From contig PHGD01000031.1 of NCBI GenBank assembly GCA_011090425.1, forward strand, positions 1 through 40,368: a stretch of 40,368 nt of DNA, in the 5' to 3' direction. This document shows, in pieces, positions 26,641-33,547 of this stretch. Position 1 is the stretch's first letter; every line of letters begins with the position of its first letter. The notes below the pieces were generated by a model. It saw nothing but the letters and a program-made list of their open reading frames with translations, did no database searches and had not been told where the DNA came from. Both the position numbers and the translations under genes were made by a program. This stretch comes from Nitrospira sp. LK70 (GTDB lineage: Bacteria > Nitrospirota > Nitrospiria > Nitrospirales > Nitrospiraceae).

Positions 26641-29287
26641 ACACAGTTCCCTTCTTCAGCGGAACATCGACCAGGACCGTGGTCCCCTTCCCCGGTAGGC
26701 TCTCCAGCGTGAAGGCGGCGGAGATTTGCTTGGCTCGGGCGGCCATATTGTCTAATCCATTACCGCCTCGTCGTTTGCGATTGGAGGAAAATCCGACCCC
26801 GTTGTCGCCGACGATCAACTGGATCGTGTTATCCGCCAGCCTGAGTCGAACCCACCGACGGGACGCGTCGGCATGACGAGTGCTGTTGCTGAGAGCTTCT
26901 CGTACGATATTGAGTAACTGCTCTCCCAGCTGGGGAGTGATGAAGGACAGGACCGGGTTTGTGATGTCCAGTTCAGGTGCGGCTTGGCCGGTGCTCGTCA
27001 TCGAGGCGATGAGCAGCCCGAGAGCCTGCCCAAAATCCGGCTCCTTGGTGGTGCGGTGCGTCAGCAAAGCAATGAACCGCCGAACATCGAGCATGAGGTT
27101 ATTCAGTTGGTCAACGGCTTGCGTCATATGGATTTTGGATTGCCGGGATGATTTCCTCAATGCCAGCTTGCCGGCTTCCAACTGCATACCGACGGCGTAG
27201 AGAGCTTGTAAAATATTGTCGTGCAGGTCTCGACTCAAGTGCTCACGTTCCTCCATCGCCAGTTTGCGCTCGGTAATGTCCTGAACCGCGGCAAGAAGAA
27301 GAGGCCCGACATGGCCTGTTAGCTCAACGGGATTTGCTTTGACTGAGACCCAAATAATTTCACCGGACTTACGAATGTATCGCTTCTCGTAGGTATATTC
27401 CGATCGAATCCCACGAAAAAATTCGTCCGTCAGCACAATGTTGGCGGAAAGATCTTCCGGGTGTGTATACAACGCATAGGTACTGCCGATAAGTTCATGT
27501 TCTTCATATCCCGTCAGCTCACACAAGGCTTTGTTGACGCTGACCAGTCGCAAGTTTTCATCGAGGATACCGAGGCCGACCGGGGCTTCGGCCACGAAGC
27601 GCTGAAGCCTACGCTCGCTCGCGCGTAAGGCTTCCTCGGCGCGTCTGTGTTCGGTGACATCTCGGAAACTCCAGACGCGGCCGACGATCTCATCATCGAG
27701 AACCTGCGGCCGAGAATAGCGCTCGAAGACCCGTCCGTCCTTGAAGTCAAGGACATCGAAGCTCTCTTGTTCCGGGTTCTCGTAAAGCTCTCGAACCTTG
27801 CACAGGAACGCATCGGGATCTTGCAGTTGATCCAAGACAAACTTCAGCAACGCCTCATCATCTCGGCAGTCGGCCAGGGACTGCGGAATATTCCACAAAT
27901 GTAAGAAACGTTGGTTGGCGCTGGTCACCTTGCCCTGACGATCTATCACGAGCAGTCCGTCCGCGACCGAATTCATGGCGGCTTCGAGCAGTGAATAGGA
28001 ACGTTTGCGATCGGAGATGTCGCGCACGATGCACCCGACCGTGGCGCGATCCGGCCCGTTTCCCGGAATAGACGTCAGAATCCCGGAAAAATACCGTACC
28101 TCCCCACCCAACGACACCGTATAGTCAATGGTCGCTGCTTCGCCTGTCGTCATGACGCGACGAATCGTTTCAAGATAGTGGGAACCTGTCTCGGGACCAA
28201 AGATATCGGTCAATTGCTTGCCGACCAGATCCTGCTTCGGCAGCAGCAGTTTGTCTTCATTGCGGGTCCACACATTGAGATATCGTCCGTTCTCATCGAA
28301 TTCAAAGGCGAGGTCGTCCAGGGCGTCCAGAAATGAGCGGAATCGGGCTTCGCTCTTGATCTTGGCTTCCTCGGCCCGCTTCAGGTCCGACTGATCCACA
28401 TAGATACCGACGGCGCCCGAGACCTGCTTGAACTCGTCATAGATAAAAACGGGCCAGAGGAGGAGGTCGAGCATGACACCGTCTTTGCGCCGGCGTTTCA
28501 GCTCGATAGGGCCGGCCAACTTTCCGCGAGTGCCCGCTTGCCACAGTGTATCGGCGGCTGCCTCTTCGCCAGGCTGAATATAGGGGAGTTCGCACCCCAA
28601 TACTTCCCCTTCCGACCAGCCGAATAGGCGTGTCGCGGCCTGATTCCAGCTGGTCACGCGTCCGTCTCGATCAAGGCTGACGAGCGGGAGCGCTGATTCT
28701 CTGATGAGGGTACGGAGCAGGCCTGAGGTTTGGTCGAGCTGATTGTCCATCAACCTGCGCTCCGTGATGTCTTCGCAGACCACCAGAACGAGGATGTGGT
28801 CTGTCTGGTCATGAATTGCGCGCGTTTGTTCTCTGACCCACAGCCTGGCTCCGTCCTTCCGGATCATTTGACCTTCCCGTTGAAAGAGCTGGTAGGGACT
28901 CTCGGCACAGTCCTTCAGATGTGTCAGCACGGTTTGTTGGTCACGTGAATCACACAGTTCCACGATAGATCGGCCGATCAGGTCCTCCTTCAGGTATCCC
29001 AGACGATCAGCTCCCAGGCGGTTTACGGATAGCACGATGCCGTCGGTGGTGAGGGCAAAACACATGCAGGGGTTCTGCTCATAGAGCGACCGGTATTGCT
29101 GCTCGCTGGCCTTGAGCGTGGATTCAGCCTGTTGCCGCAGTTCGATTTCTTGCTTGAGTTCGCCGACGGCTCTTTCCAACGTTTGGCATGCCGAGATATG
29201 TTCTGAAATACGGTTGCGTTCGACGTCGGCCAACGCCTGCTGCAATTCGAAAACCTGGCGGCGGAGGTCACCAAGGTCGGTTGACAT
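26633..29287 (-). CDS. Multi-PAS NarL-type sensor histidine kinase
   Basis: About 884 residues from the ATG at 29287 (GAGAG 4 bases upstream); an earlier ATG at 29317 is possible but has no ribosome site. A short coiled coil (about 10-60) leads into five PAS domains: [64 protein letters not shown] and [16 protein letters not shown]. Each ends in a D(I/V)(T/S) type junction. HisKA_3 then has its His in [16 protein letters not shown], and HATPase has N box [12 protein letters not shown] and G1 DNGVGF. There are no membrane helices. The regulator partner overlaps its 3' end. Confidence 0.9.
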   Translation of the reverse strand: MSTDLGDLRRQVFELQQALADVERNRISEHISACQTLERAVGELKQEIELRQQAESTLKASEQQYRSLYEQNPCMCFALTTDGIVLSVNRLGADRLGYLKEDLIGRSIVELCDSRDQQTVLTHLKDCAESPYQLFQREGQMIRKDGARLWVREQTRAIHDQTDHILVLVVCEDITERRLMDNQLDQTSGLLRTLIRESALPLVSLDRDGRVTSWNQAATRLFGWSEGEVLGCELPYIQPGEEAAADTLWQAGTRGKLAGPIELKRRRKDGVMLDLLLWPVFIYDEFKQVSGAVGIYVDQSDLKRAEEAKIKSEARFRSFLDALDDLAFEFDENGRYLNVWTRNEDKLLLPKQDLVGKQLTDIFGPETGSHYLETIRRVMTTGEAATIDYTVSLGGEVRYFSGILTSIPGNGPDRATVGCIVRDISDRKRSYSLLEAAMNSVADGLLVIDRQGKVTSANQRFLHLWNIPQSLADCRDDEALLKFVLDQLQDPDAFLCKVRELYENPEQESFDVLDFKDGRVFERYSRPQVLDDEIVGRVWSFRDVTEHRRAEEALRASERRLQRFVAEAPVGLGILDENLRLVSVNKALCELTGYEEHELIGSTYALYTHPEDLSANIVLTDEFFRGIRSEYTYEKRYIRKSGEIIWVSVKANPVELTGHVGPLLLAAVQDITERKLAMEEREHLSRDLHDNILQALYAVGMQLEAGKLALRKSSRQSKIHMTQAVDQLNNLMLDVRRFIALLTHRTTKEPDFGQALGLLIASMTSTGQAAPELDITNPVLSFITPQLGEQLLNIVREALSNSTRHADASRRWVRLRLADNTIQLIVGDNGVGFSSNRKRRGGNGLDNMAARAKQISAAFTLESLPGKGTTVLVDVPLKKGTVYE

Positions 29288-29499
29288 TGAGCTCTCGGTA
29301 CCCAGCGGCACAGTCATCGAGAAGAGCCTAGGTGTTACGCATGGGGAAGCTATAAGGCCAGTCCGCTTCCTGTCACTGGTGAGTTTATCGTGAGTGGGTA
29401 GTATAGAACCAGCGGGTCTACCGATGCTAGAGGAGAGGTCTCGGTCAGGAGGTATTACGAAGGCGGAAGCACCAAGGGCACGAGCAGGTTACAAAAGCC

Positions 29500-30180
29500 C
29501 TAAAAGCTTTGACCTCGTGCAGCACCTGGCGCCTGCGCCTCTTTCATGAACCAGGCGACGGCTTCCGTGCGACGCTTGACATGAAGTTTATCAAAAATAT
29601 TGGCCAGATAGTTTTTCACGGTTTTGTCGCTCAAGCGAAGGTGGACGGCGATCTCCTTATTTGTTTTGCCTTCAGCCAGAAGCGGCAGGATCAAACGCTC
29701 TTGCGGAGACAGTCGGGAAGTCCCATTGGAGGCCTCTCCAAGGTGTGAACTGGTCCGAATCCAGTGCAGAGCCTGCTGGGTGACTCGCGGATCGAGATAA
29801 CCATGGCCTCCCGCAACGGTACGAATGGCACGAATCAGGTCATCCATCCTGACATCCTTGAGGACATATCCGTGGGCACCGTTCTGGACTGCTGCCATCA
29901 CCGTGGAATCTTCAGCGTAACTGGTGAGGACGAGAATCCGAAGTTTGGGTACAACTGCCAGAAGCCGTCGACAGGCCTCGGTCACCGAAGCGTCAGGAAG
30001 CTTCACGTCGAGTAGCACCATGTGGGGGATCAGACGTTCAACGAGCGCCACGCCTGCCGCCACGGTTCCTGCCTCTCCGACGATCGTCAGATCCGGTTCG
30101 AGATGAAGCAGCGCACGTAGCCCTCTGCGGACCATCTCATGGTCGTCAATAAGCACGATGCTGGTCTGTGATTGTTTCAT
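29500..30180 (-). CDS. NarL/FixJ-type response regulator, partner of the lux-box-controlled kinase
   Basis: 226 residues. Receiver: IVLIDDHEMV, phosphoacceptor in MVLLDVKLPDAS, Thr in LVLTSYAED, Lys in GYVLKD, all functional. HTH about 155-212 ([38 protein letters not shown]). Closely similar to the regulator at 25906-26640, so the two kinase/regulator pairs look like duplicates that diverged in their sensors. It begins 9 bases after the kinase stop and would be transcribed with it from the promoter near 31085-31130. Confidence 0.92.
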   Translation of the reverse strand: MKQSQTSIVLIDDHEMVRRGLRALLHLEPDLTIVGEAGTVAAGVALVERLIPHMVLLDVKLPDASVTEACRRLLAVVPKLRILVLTSYAEDSTVMAAVQNGAHGYVLKDVRMDDLIRAIRTVAGGHGYLDPRVTQQALHWIRTSSHLGEASNGTSRLSPQERLILPLLAEGKTNKEIAVHLRLSDKTVKNYLANIFDKLHVKRRTEAVAWFMKEAQAPGAARGQSF

Positions 30181-30189
30181 CTGGACACC

Positions 30190-30996
30190 TCATACGGACA
30201 CTAGAAGTGGTTCCAAAGAAAACTCTGCGATGACTTGTGTGCCCTCTCCGACTTTGGACTGGACCGTCAACGTCCCACCGAGTCGTTTTGCTCGAGCCTC
30301 CATATTGGCCAGCCCATATCCTCGTGGCTGTCCGTCCACCGTCGAAAACCCGATGCCATCATCAAGGATACTCACCCGAATTCTGGCTCCTCGCATGCGA
30401 AGCGAGACAATGACCTCTGTTGCGTGGGCATGGCGGACGCTGTTACTGATGGCTTCCCGCACGATATTCAGAATCTCTCGCTCTTCCTCATTCGTGAGGA
30501 CATCAATGGCGCCGCGTTGGAGATCCAGCCGTACGTGCAGCCGTCCTGTTTGCTCATAGGTTGCGCACAAAGCGGCGAGCTCTGACGACAAGTCAAACAC
30601 CTGGACGCTTCCCGATTCCAACTCTCGAATCATCCCACGGACCTCATGAATCAGCTGATTGAGCTGGAGGATGATCTGGTCGTCGGCCTCGGTCGCTTCC
30701 GCCGTTTGTTGGTTCCTCCGGGCCCGTTGATCCGTTCCAATGTTCAAGCCGATGGCATACAACGACTGCAGGACGCAATCATGGAGATCTCGACCGATAC
30801 GGGTGCGATCTTCCAGGAGCGTGTTCAAGCGGCTTTCGGTCGCTTGTATCGCGGTCGTCAACTCACCTGCACAAGGCTTTAGCTGGTGCAGGTCCAACGA
30901 TGCTTCCGCCGGTCGGACCGACGTGGTCGCTGAAACTGCAGAGGTCGATCGACGTCTACCATGCAACAATCGAAGCCGTGTCCTACCCTCTCTCAT
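30190..30996 (-). CDS. Short NarL-type histidine kinase without a recognised sensor domain
   Basis: 268 residues. About 75 N-terminal residues, basic then weakly helical, lead into the HisKA_3 helix with phosphoacceptor His in RTRIGRDLHDCVLQSL, then HATPase with N box EAISNSVRHAHA, G1 DDGIGF and G2 GYGLANM. There is no PAS, GAF or membrane helix, so input may come from a partner protein or from expression level. AAGGAGGT lies 5 bases before the ATG. The upstream region holds a lux-type dyad at 31113-31130, suggesting that quorum sensing controls the gene. Confidence 0.88.
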   Translation of the reverse strand: MREGRTRLRLLHGRRRSTSAVSATTSVRPAEASLDLHQLKPCAGELTTAIQATESRLNTLLEDRTRIGRDLHDCVLQSLYAIGLNIGTDQRARRNQQTAEATEADDQIILQLNQLIHEVRGMIRELESGSVQVFDLSSELAALCATYEQTGRLHVRLDLQRGAIDVLTNEEEREILNIVREAISNSVRHAHATEVIVSLRMRGARIRVSILDDGIGFSTVDGQPRGYGLANMEARAKRLGGTLTVQSKVGEGTQVIAEFSLEPLLVSV

Positions 30997-31012
30997 AACG
31001 TACCTCCTTGGT

Positions 31013-31042
31013 TCCCGATCTTCTTGGATCCCGATCTTCTTG
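31013..31042. repeat. 14-bp direct repeat in the kinase leader
   Basis: TCCCGATCTTCTTG occurs at 31013-31026 and again at 31029-31042, a period of 16. It lies in the expected untranslated leader of the minus-strand kinase. A recent tandem duplication or a binding site for a small RNA or protein are both possible. Confidence 0.5.
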
Positions 31043-31084
31043 TTTGAGCGTTACGAAGCCAAACCACCCTTGATGTCGCTTGGA

Positions 31085-31130
31085 TATTTAGTCCATCGCC
31101 GACTGGAAATCACCTGGCGGATCCGCCAGG
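31085..31130 (-). promoter_or_regulatory. Lux-type operator and promoter of the kinase/regulator pair
   Basis: CCTGGC-GGATCC-GCCAGG at 31113-31130 is a perfect 18-bp palindrome. It fits the CT-N12-AG pattern of LuxR/LasR-family sites and shares both arms with two dyads upstream of luxI. On the minus strand a -10-like TAAATA (31090-31085) puts the operator centre at about -42.5 from the predicted start. That is the spacing of the Vibrio fischeri lux box, where the activator replaces the -35 contact. A good -35 box is indeed absent. Binding by the LuxR at 32489-33313 is inferred. Confidence 0.6.
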
Positions 31131-31376
31131 GGGTGGCCGGCGGCACTTCATAATTCATCGGCACTTGGCTTCAACGTCGCAGGCTGAAAGATTCCTTGAT
31201 AGGTCGAACAGACCGGGAGGGGGAGAGTCCTGCTGAGGATCGAAGTTCACCGTCCGACAATTGAAGACCGGACTTGCCATCTGTCACGCCACCACCCACC
31301 TCTCACCTCCTCAATGTTTCCTCAAAAAAACAGACTCATCTCAAATTGAACGATCAGTACTTGCTTCAAGGCGACA

Positions 31377-31403
31377 AGTAAAACGCCTGGCGTATAAGCC
31401 AGT
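31377..31403 (+). promoter_or_regulatory. Lux-type operator, distal copy upstream of luxI
   Basis: CCTGGC-GTATAA-GCCAGT at 31386-31403, preceded by AGTAAAAC and one base. The same AGTAAAAC-N-CCTGGC arrangement recurs 155 bases downstream at 31532. The centre lies about 283 bases before the luxI ATG. Confidence 0.55.
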
Positions 31404-31407
31404 AAAT

Positions 31408-31428
31408 TACTAGATATATAAGCTAGTA
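31408..31428. promoter_or_regulatory. Dyad TACTAG-N9-CTAGTA
   Basis: Perfect 6-bp arms around the A/T-rich spacer ATATATAAG, 4 bases after the distal lux-type dyad. It may be a second operator or contain a -10 element. CTAGTA recurs at 31443 and 31530. Confidence 0.4.
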
Positions 31429-31493
31429 CAGGCTGCATCCATCTAGTACGTCAGCATTTGCACTTCATATCATCGTTCAAAAATCGGCCTGAT

Positions 31494-31516
31494 CAGGTAC
31501 GAATGTCCAGTACCTG
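31494..31516. promoter_or_regulatory. Dyad CAGGTAC-N9-GTACCTG
   Basis: Perfect 7-bp arms around a 9-base spacer, 25 bases before the proximal lux-type dyad. The right arm runs into CCTGTAGGG, which resembles half of the Vibrio lux box. Its role is unknown; a second regulator or a variant receptor site would fit. Confidence 0.45.
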
Positions 31517-31531
31517 TAGGGTGCAATGACT

Positions 31532-31558
31532 AGTAAAACCCCTGGCTGACACGCCAGG
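31532..31558 (+). promoter_or_regulatory. Lux-type operator, proximal copy upstream of luxI
   Basis: CCTGGC-TGACAC-GCCAGG at 31541-31558, perfect arms, preceded by AGTAAAAC at the same distance as in the distal copy. AACTAT at 31581-31586 lies where a -10 box would fall if the geometry matched that of the kinase promoter. This suggests autoinduction of luxI. Confidence 0.6.
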
Positions 31559-31677
31559 TGACCTATTGCTCCTGAAATGAAACTATCTGGCCCCATCGAA
31601 ACAAACCATCCCGAATGACCCTATGTCCGCAAATTAATGGGGTTTATATCGGGCCCTTACACAAAAAGGAGGTCCCC

Positions 31678-32433
31678 ATGCAAGCCACAGCAGTCGGAGA
31701 GGAAAGAGGAATCGCGTTCTACGAAGGAGAGTTTTTCGTCAAGACACTCGAAACAAAAGAAGAGATGACCCAGGCCTATCGGCTACGACATCGCGTATTC
31801 GCTGAACGGTTGAAGTGGGTACCGGAACAGGCCAACCGACTCGAAGCCGATCTGTACGATGCGTGGAGTACTTCAATCGGGGTATTTGCGGATGAAACCA
31901 GATTGCTGGGATTGGTCCGCATGACCCATGCACCTGTCCCGTTCATGTTGGAGAGCGAATTCAGCGCCTGTCTTGTGGGGAGTCACCGGGTTCGAAAGGA
32001 AACCGATACGGCGGAAATTACTCGACTGGCCGTTGATCCAGCGATCGCGGATCGTGGTCTTTCGGCAAGACTGATGAAAACCATCTTCAAGGGCATGTAT
32101 CAATGGTGTCTGCTTCATGAAGTCCGCTACACCTATATGGTGGTGGAGCACAGGCTCTTGCGGGTGGTCCAGCGCATGGGATGGCCATGCCGGGCCATAG
32201 GTGAACCGGTAGCATTACCACCGGCCGAGGTTCTTTCTATCGGAGGGTTACTCGATCTGGAAGAATTTCGCGTGCAAGCTTCAACGGATCGTCCCAGCAT
32301 GCTCGACTGGCTCACAACAACGAAGCCGGTCACCAGCCCGGCACACCTACCGTCCCTAAGAACCGGCCAGGAAAGTGATATGGGGGAATATGCCGAATTG
32401 GCAGACGATCGGCTTCTGGTACGCGCCGCCTAG
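31678..32433 (+). CDS. luxI: LuxI-type acyl-homoserine-lactone synthase
   Basis: 251 residues from the ATG at 31678, chosen because AAGGAGGT stands 4 bases upstream; an earlier ATG at 31615 has none. The family's invariant residues are all visible: R37, F41 and W47 (RLRHRVFAERLKW), D58 and D61 (EADLYD), R81 (GLVRMT), F89, E113 and R116 (TAEITRLAVD). It would join an acyl-ACP or acyl-CoA chain to SAM to make an AHL signal; chain length cannot be read. The C-terminus is some 40 residues longer than classic LuxI. A long upstream region carries two lux-type dyads. Its stop faces the luxR stop 55 bases away. Confidence 0.93.
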   Translation: MQATAVGEERGIAFYEGEFFVKTLETKEEMTQAYRLRHRVFAERLKWVPEQANRLEADLYDAWSTSIGVFADETRLLGLVRMTHAPVPFMLESEFSACLVGSHRVRKETDTAEITRLAVDPAIADRGLSARLMKTIFKGMYQWCLLHEVRYTYMVVEHRLLRVVQRMGWPCRAIGEPVALPPAEVLSIGGLLDLEEFRVQASTDRPSMLDWLTTTKPVTSPAHLPSLRTGQESDMGEYAELADDRLLVRAA

Positions 32434-32456
32434 CCGTTAATAAGTGCATTTGGGAC

Positions 32457-32483
32457 AGCGGTTGTGGGTAACCAGCAACTGCT
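32457..32483. terminator. Possible bidirectional terminator between luxI and luxR
   Basis: AGCGGTTG (32457-32464) and CAACTGCT (32476-32483) can pair over 8 bp with one G-T pair, with GGTAACC inside the loop. The flanking genes converge here. There is no strong T-tract. Confidence 0.35.
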
Positions 32484-32488
32484 CCAAT

Positions 32489-33313
32489 TCATGCTTGGGA
32501 GGCGGCTGGCAACCCATGAATGGCTGGTAGCCCATGTTCTATGGCGGTCGCAACGGCCTGAGAGCGGGAGGTCACCTCGAGCTTGGAAAAGATGCCCTCG
32601 ATGTGGAATCGTACGGTTCGTTCACTGACTCCGAGAATCTTGCCGATCTCCCAATTGGTCTTTCCGTTCTTCATCCAATTGAGAATCGTGACTTCTCGAG
32701 AAGAAAGCTCTTTGACGCATCGATTCGTTACCGGCACCGATTTCGGCGCGGTTCTGAGCAGAGCCATATGGATGTAATATCCGATGTATTCGACGATGGG
32801 CATCACTCGCTTCGCATCGAGCGACTGCTCGCTGGCAAACGAACAAAACGTGGCGACTCCACAGGCCTGATCGACGGAGCCCGTGGTGATGCCGTCACAG
32901 AGACCGAATCGACGCGCGGTGACGATAAACTCCTGCTCCTTTTCGGAGGACATGTCCTGATAGATCTCTTGCCAATGTTGCGTGCCTGGTGATTTCAAGG
33001 CTGACTTGAACACCGGGTCGACCTCCGCAAACCCGTTTTTCCAGTACATATAGAGCCAGTCATCCGGATAACTGGCGTTGACGACATTACTGAAGCCTGC
33101 AAATGTCCGATTTGGTCCAAGGCGAACGAGTCCCCCAAGCGCTCTGGTAAAGGAGAAATGATTCTGGAATCGAATAAGCACGTCCCGCACGTCATCAGGA
33201 GTCTCAACCTGCATCACGAAGTGAAGAATCTCCATGAAGTTCCGGCAGTCGGTCTTGGAGAGGGTATCGAACGTCTTGTGCGGGAAAGGTAGTCTCGTCG
33301 GTGTATGAGTCAT
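32489..33313 (-). CDS. luxR: LuxR-type autoinducer-binding transcription factor
   Basis: 274 residues; GGAGG lies 7 bases before the ATG. The AHL-binding domain keeps the diagnostic residues in TraR/LuxR spacing: W86 and Y90 (DDWLYMYW), D99-P100 (AEVDPV), W114 (QHWQEIY) and G141 (LCDGITTGS). The C-terminal HTH (about 205-262) has SSREVTILNWMKNGKTNWEIGKIL and RTVRFHIEGIFSKL. It should bind the AHL made by the neighbouring LuxI and then DNA, most likely the CCTGGC-N6-GCCAGG dyads. Unlike the island's other LuxR-HTH proteins, it has no receiver domain. It diverges from the fadL-like gene. Confidence 0.92.
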   Translation of the reverse strand: MTHTPTRLPFPHKTFDTLSKTDCRNFMEILHFVMQVETPDDVRDVLIRFQNHFSFTRALGGLVRLGPNRTFAGFSNVVNASYPDDWLYMYWKNGFAEVDPVFKSALKSPGTQHWQEIYQDMSSEKEQEFIVTARRFGLCDGITTGSVDQACGVATFCSFASEQSLDAKRVMPIVEYIGYYIHMALLRTAPKSVPVTNRCVKELSSREVTILNWMKNGKTNWEIGKILGVSERTVRFHIEGIFSKLEVTSRSQAVATAIEHGLPAIHGLPAASQA

Positions 33314-33380
33314 CGGAGAACCTCCAGAGCTGACAACACAAGTAAAACATACTACACAATCAAGTCAAGAATCACGACAA

Positions 33381-33394
33381 ATCTTACGTAAGAT
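33381..33394. promoter_or_regulatory. Perfect 14-bp palindrome between luxR and the FadL gene
   Basis: ATCTTACGTAAGAT is fully self-complementary. For luxR (minus strand) it lies just upstream of a -35-like TTGACT. The same gap also has ACAAGTAAAAC (33338-33348), an 11-mer found too at 31374-31384 beside the distal lux-type operator. Confidence 0.5.
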
Positions 33395-33547
33395 CGTCCC
33401 AGTTTTAGACTAGAGCTAATCGCCTCTATACCTGAGACCTATTCCACCATTACACTGAACATCGAATGACACGTGTTGACGAGGATCACAGCCGGACATT
33501 GCAGCCGTTTCTCAGGTGGGAGACACGTTTTGGAGAGGGCTCACACT

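Noticed and set aside
31615-31677. Upstream extension of luxI
   Set aside because: No ribosome site at 31615, while a strong AAGGAGGT precedes 31678 and the family N-terminus fits the shorter form.
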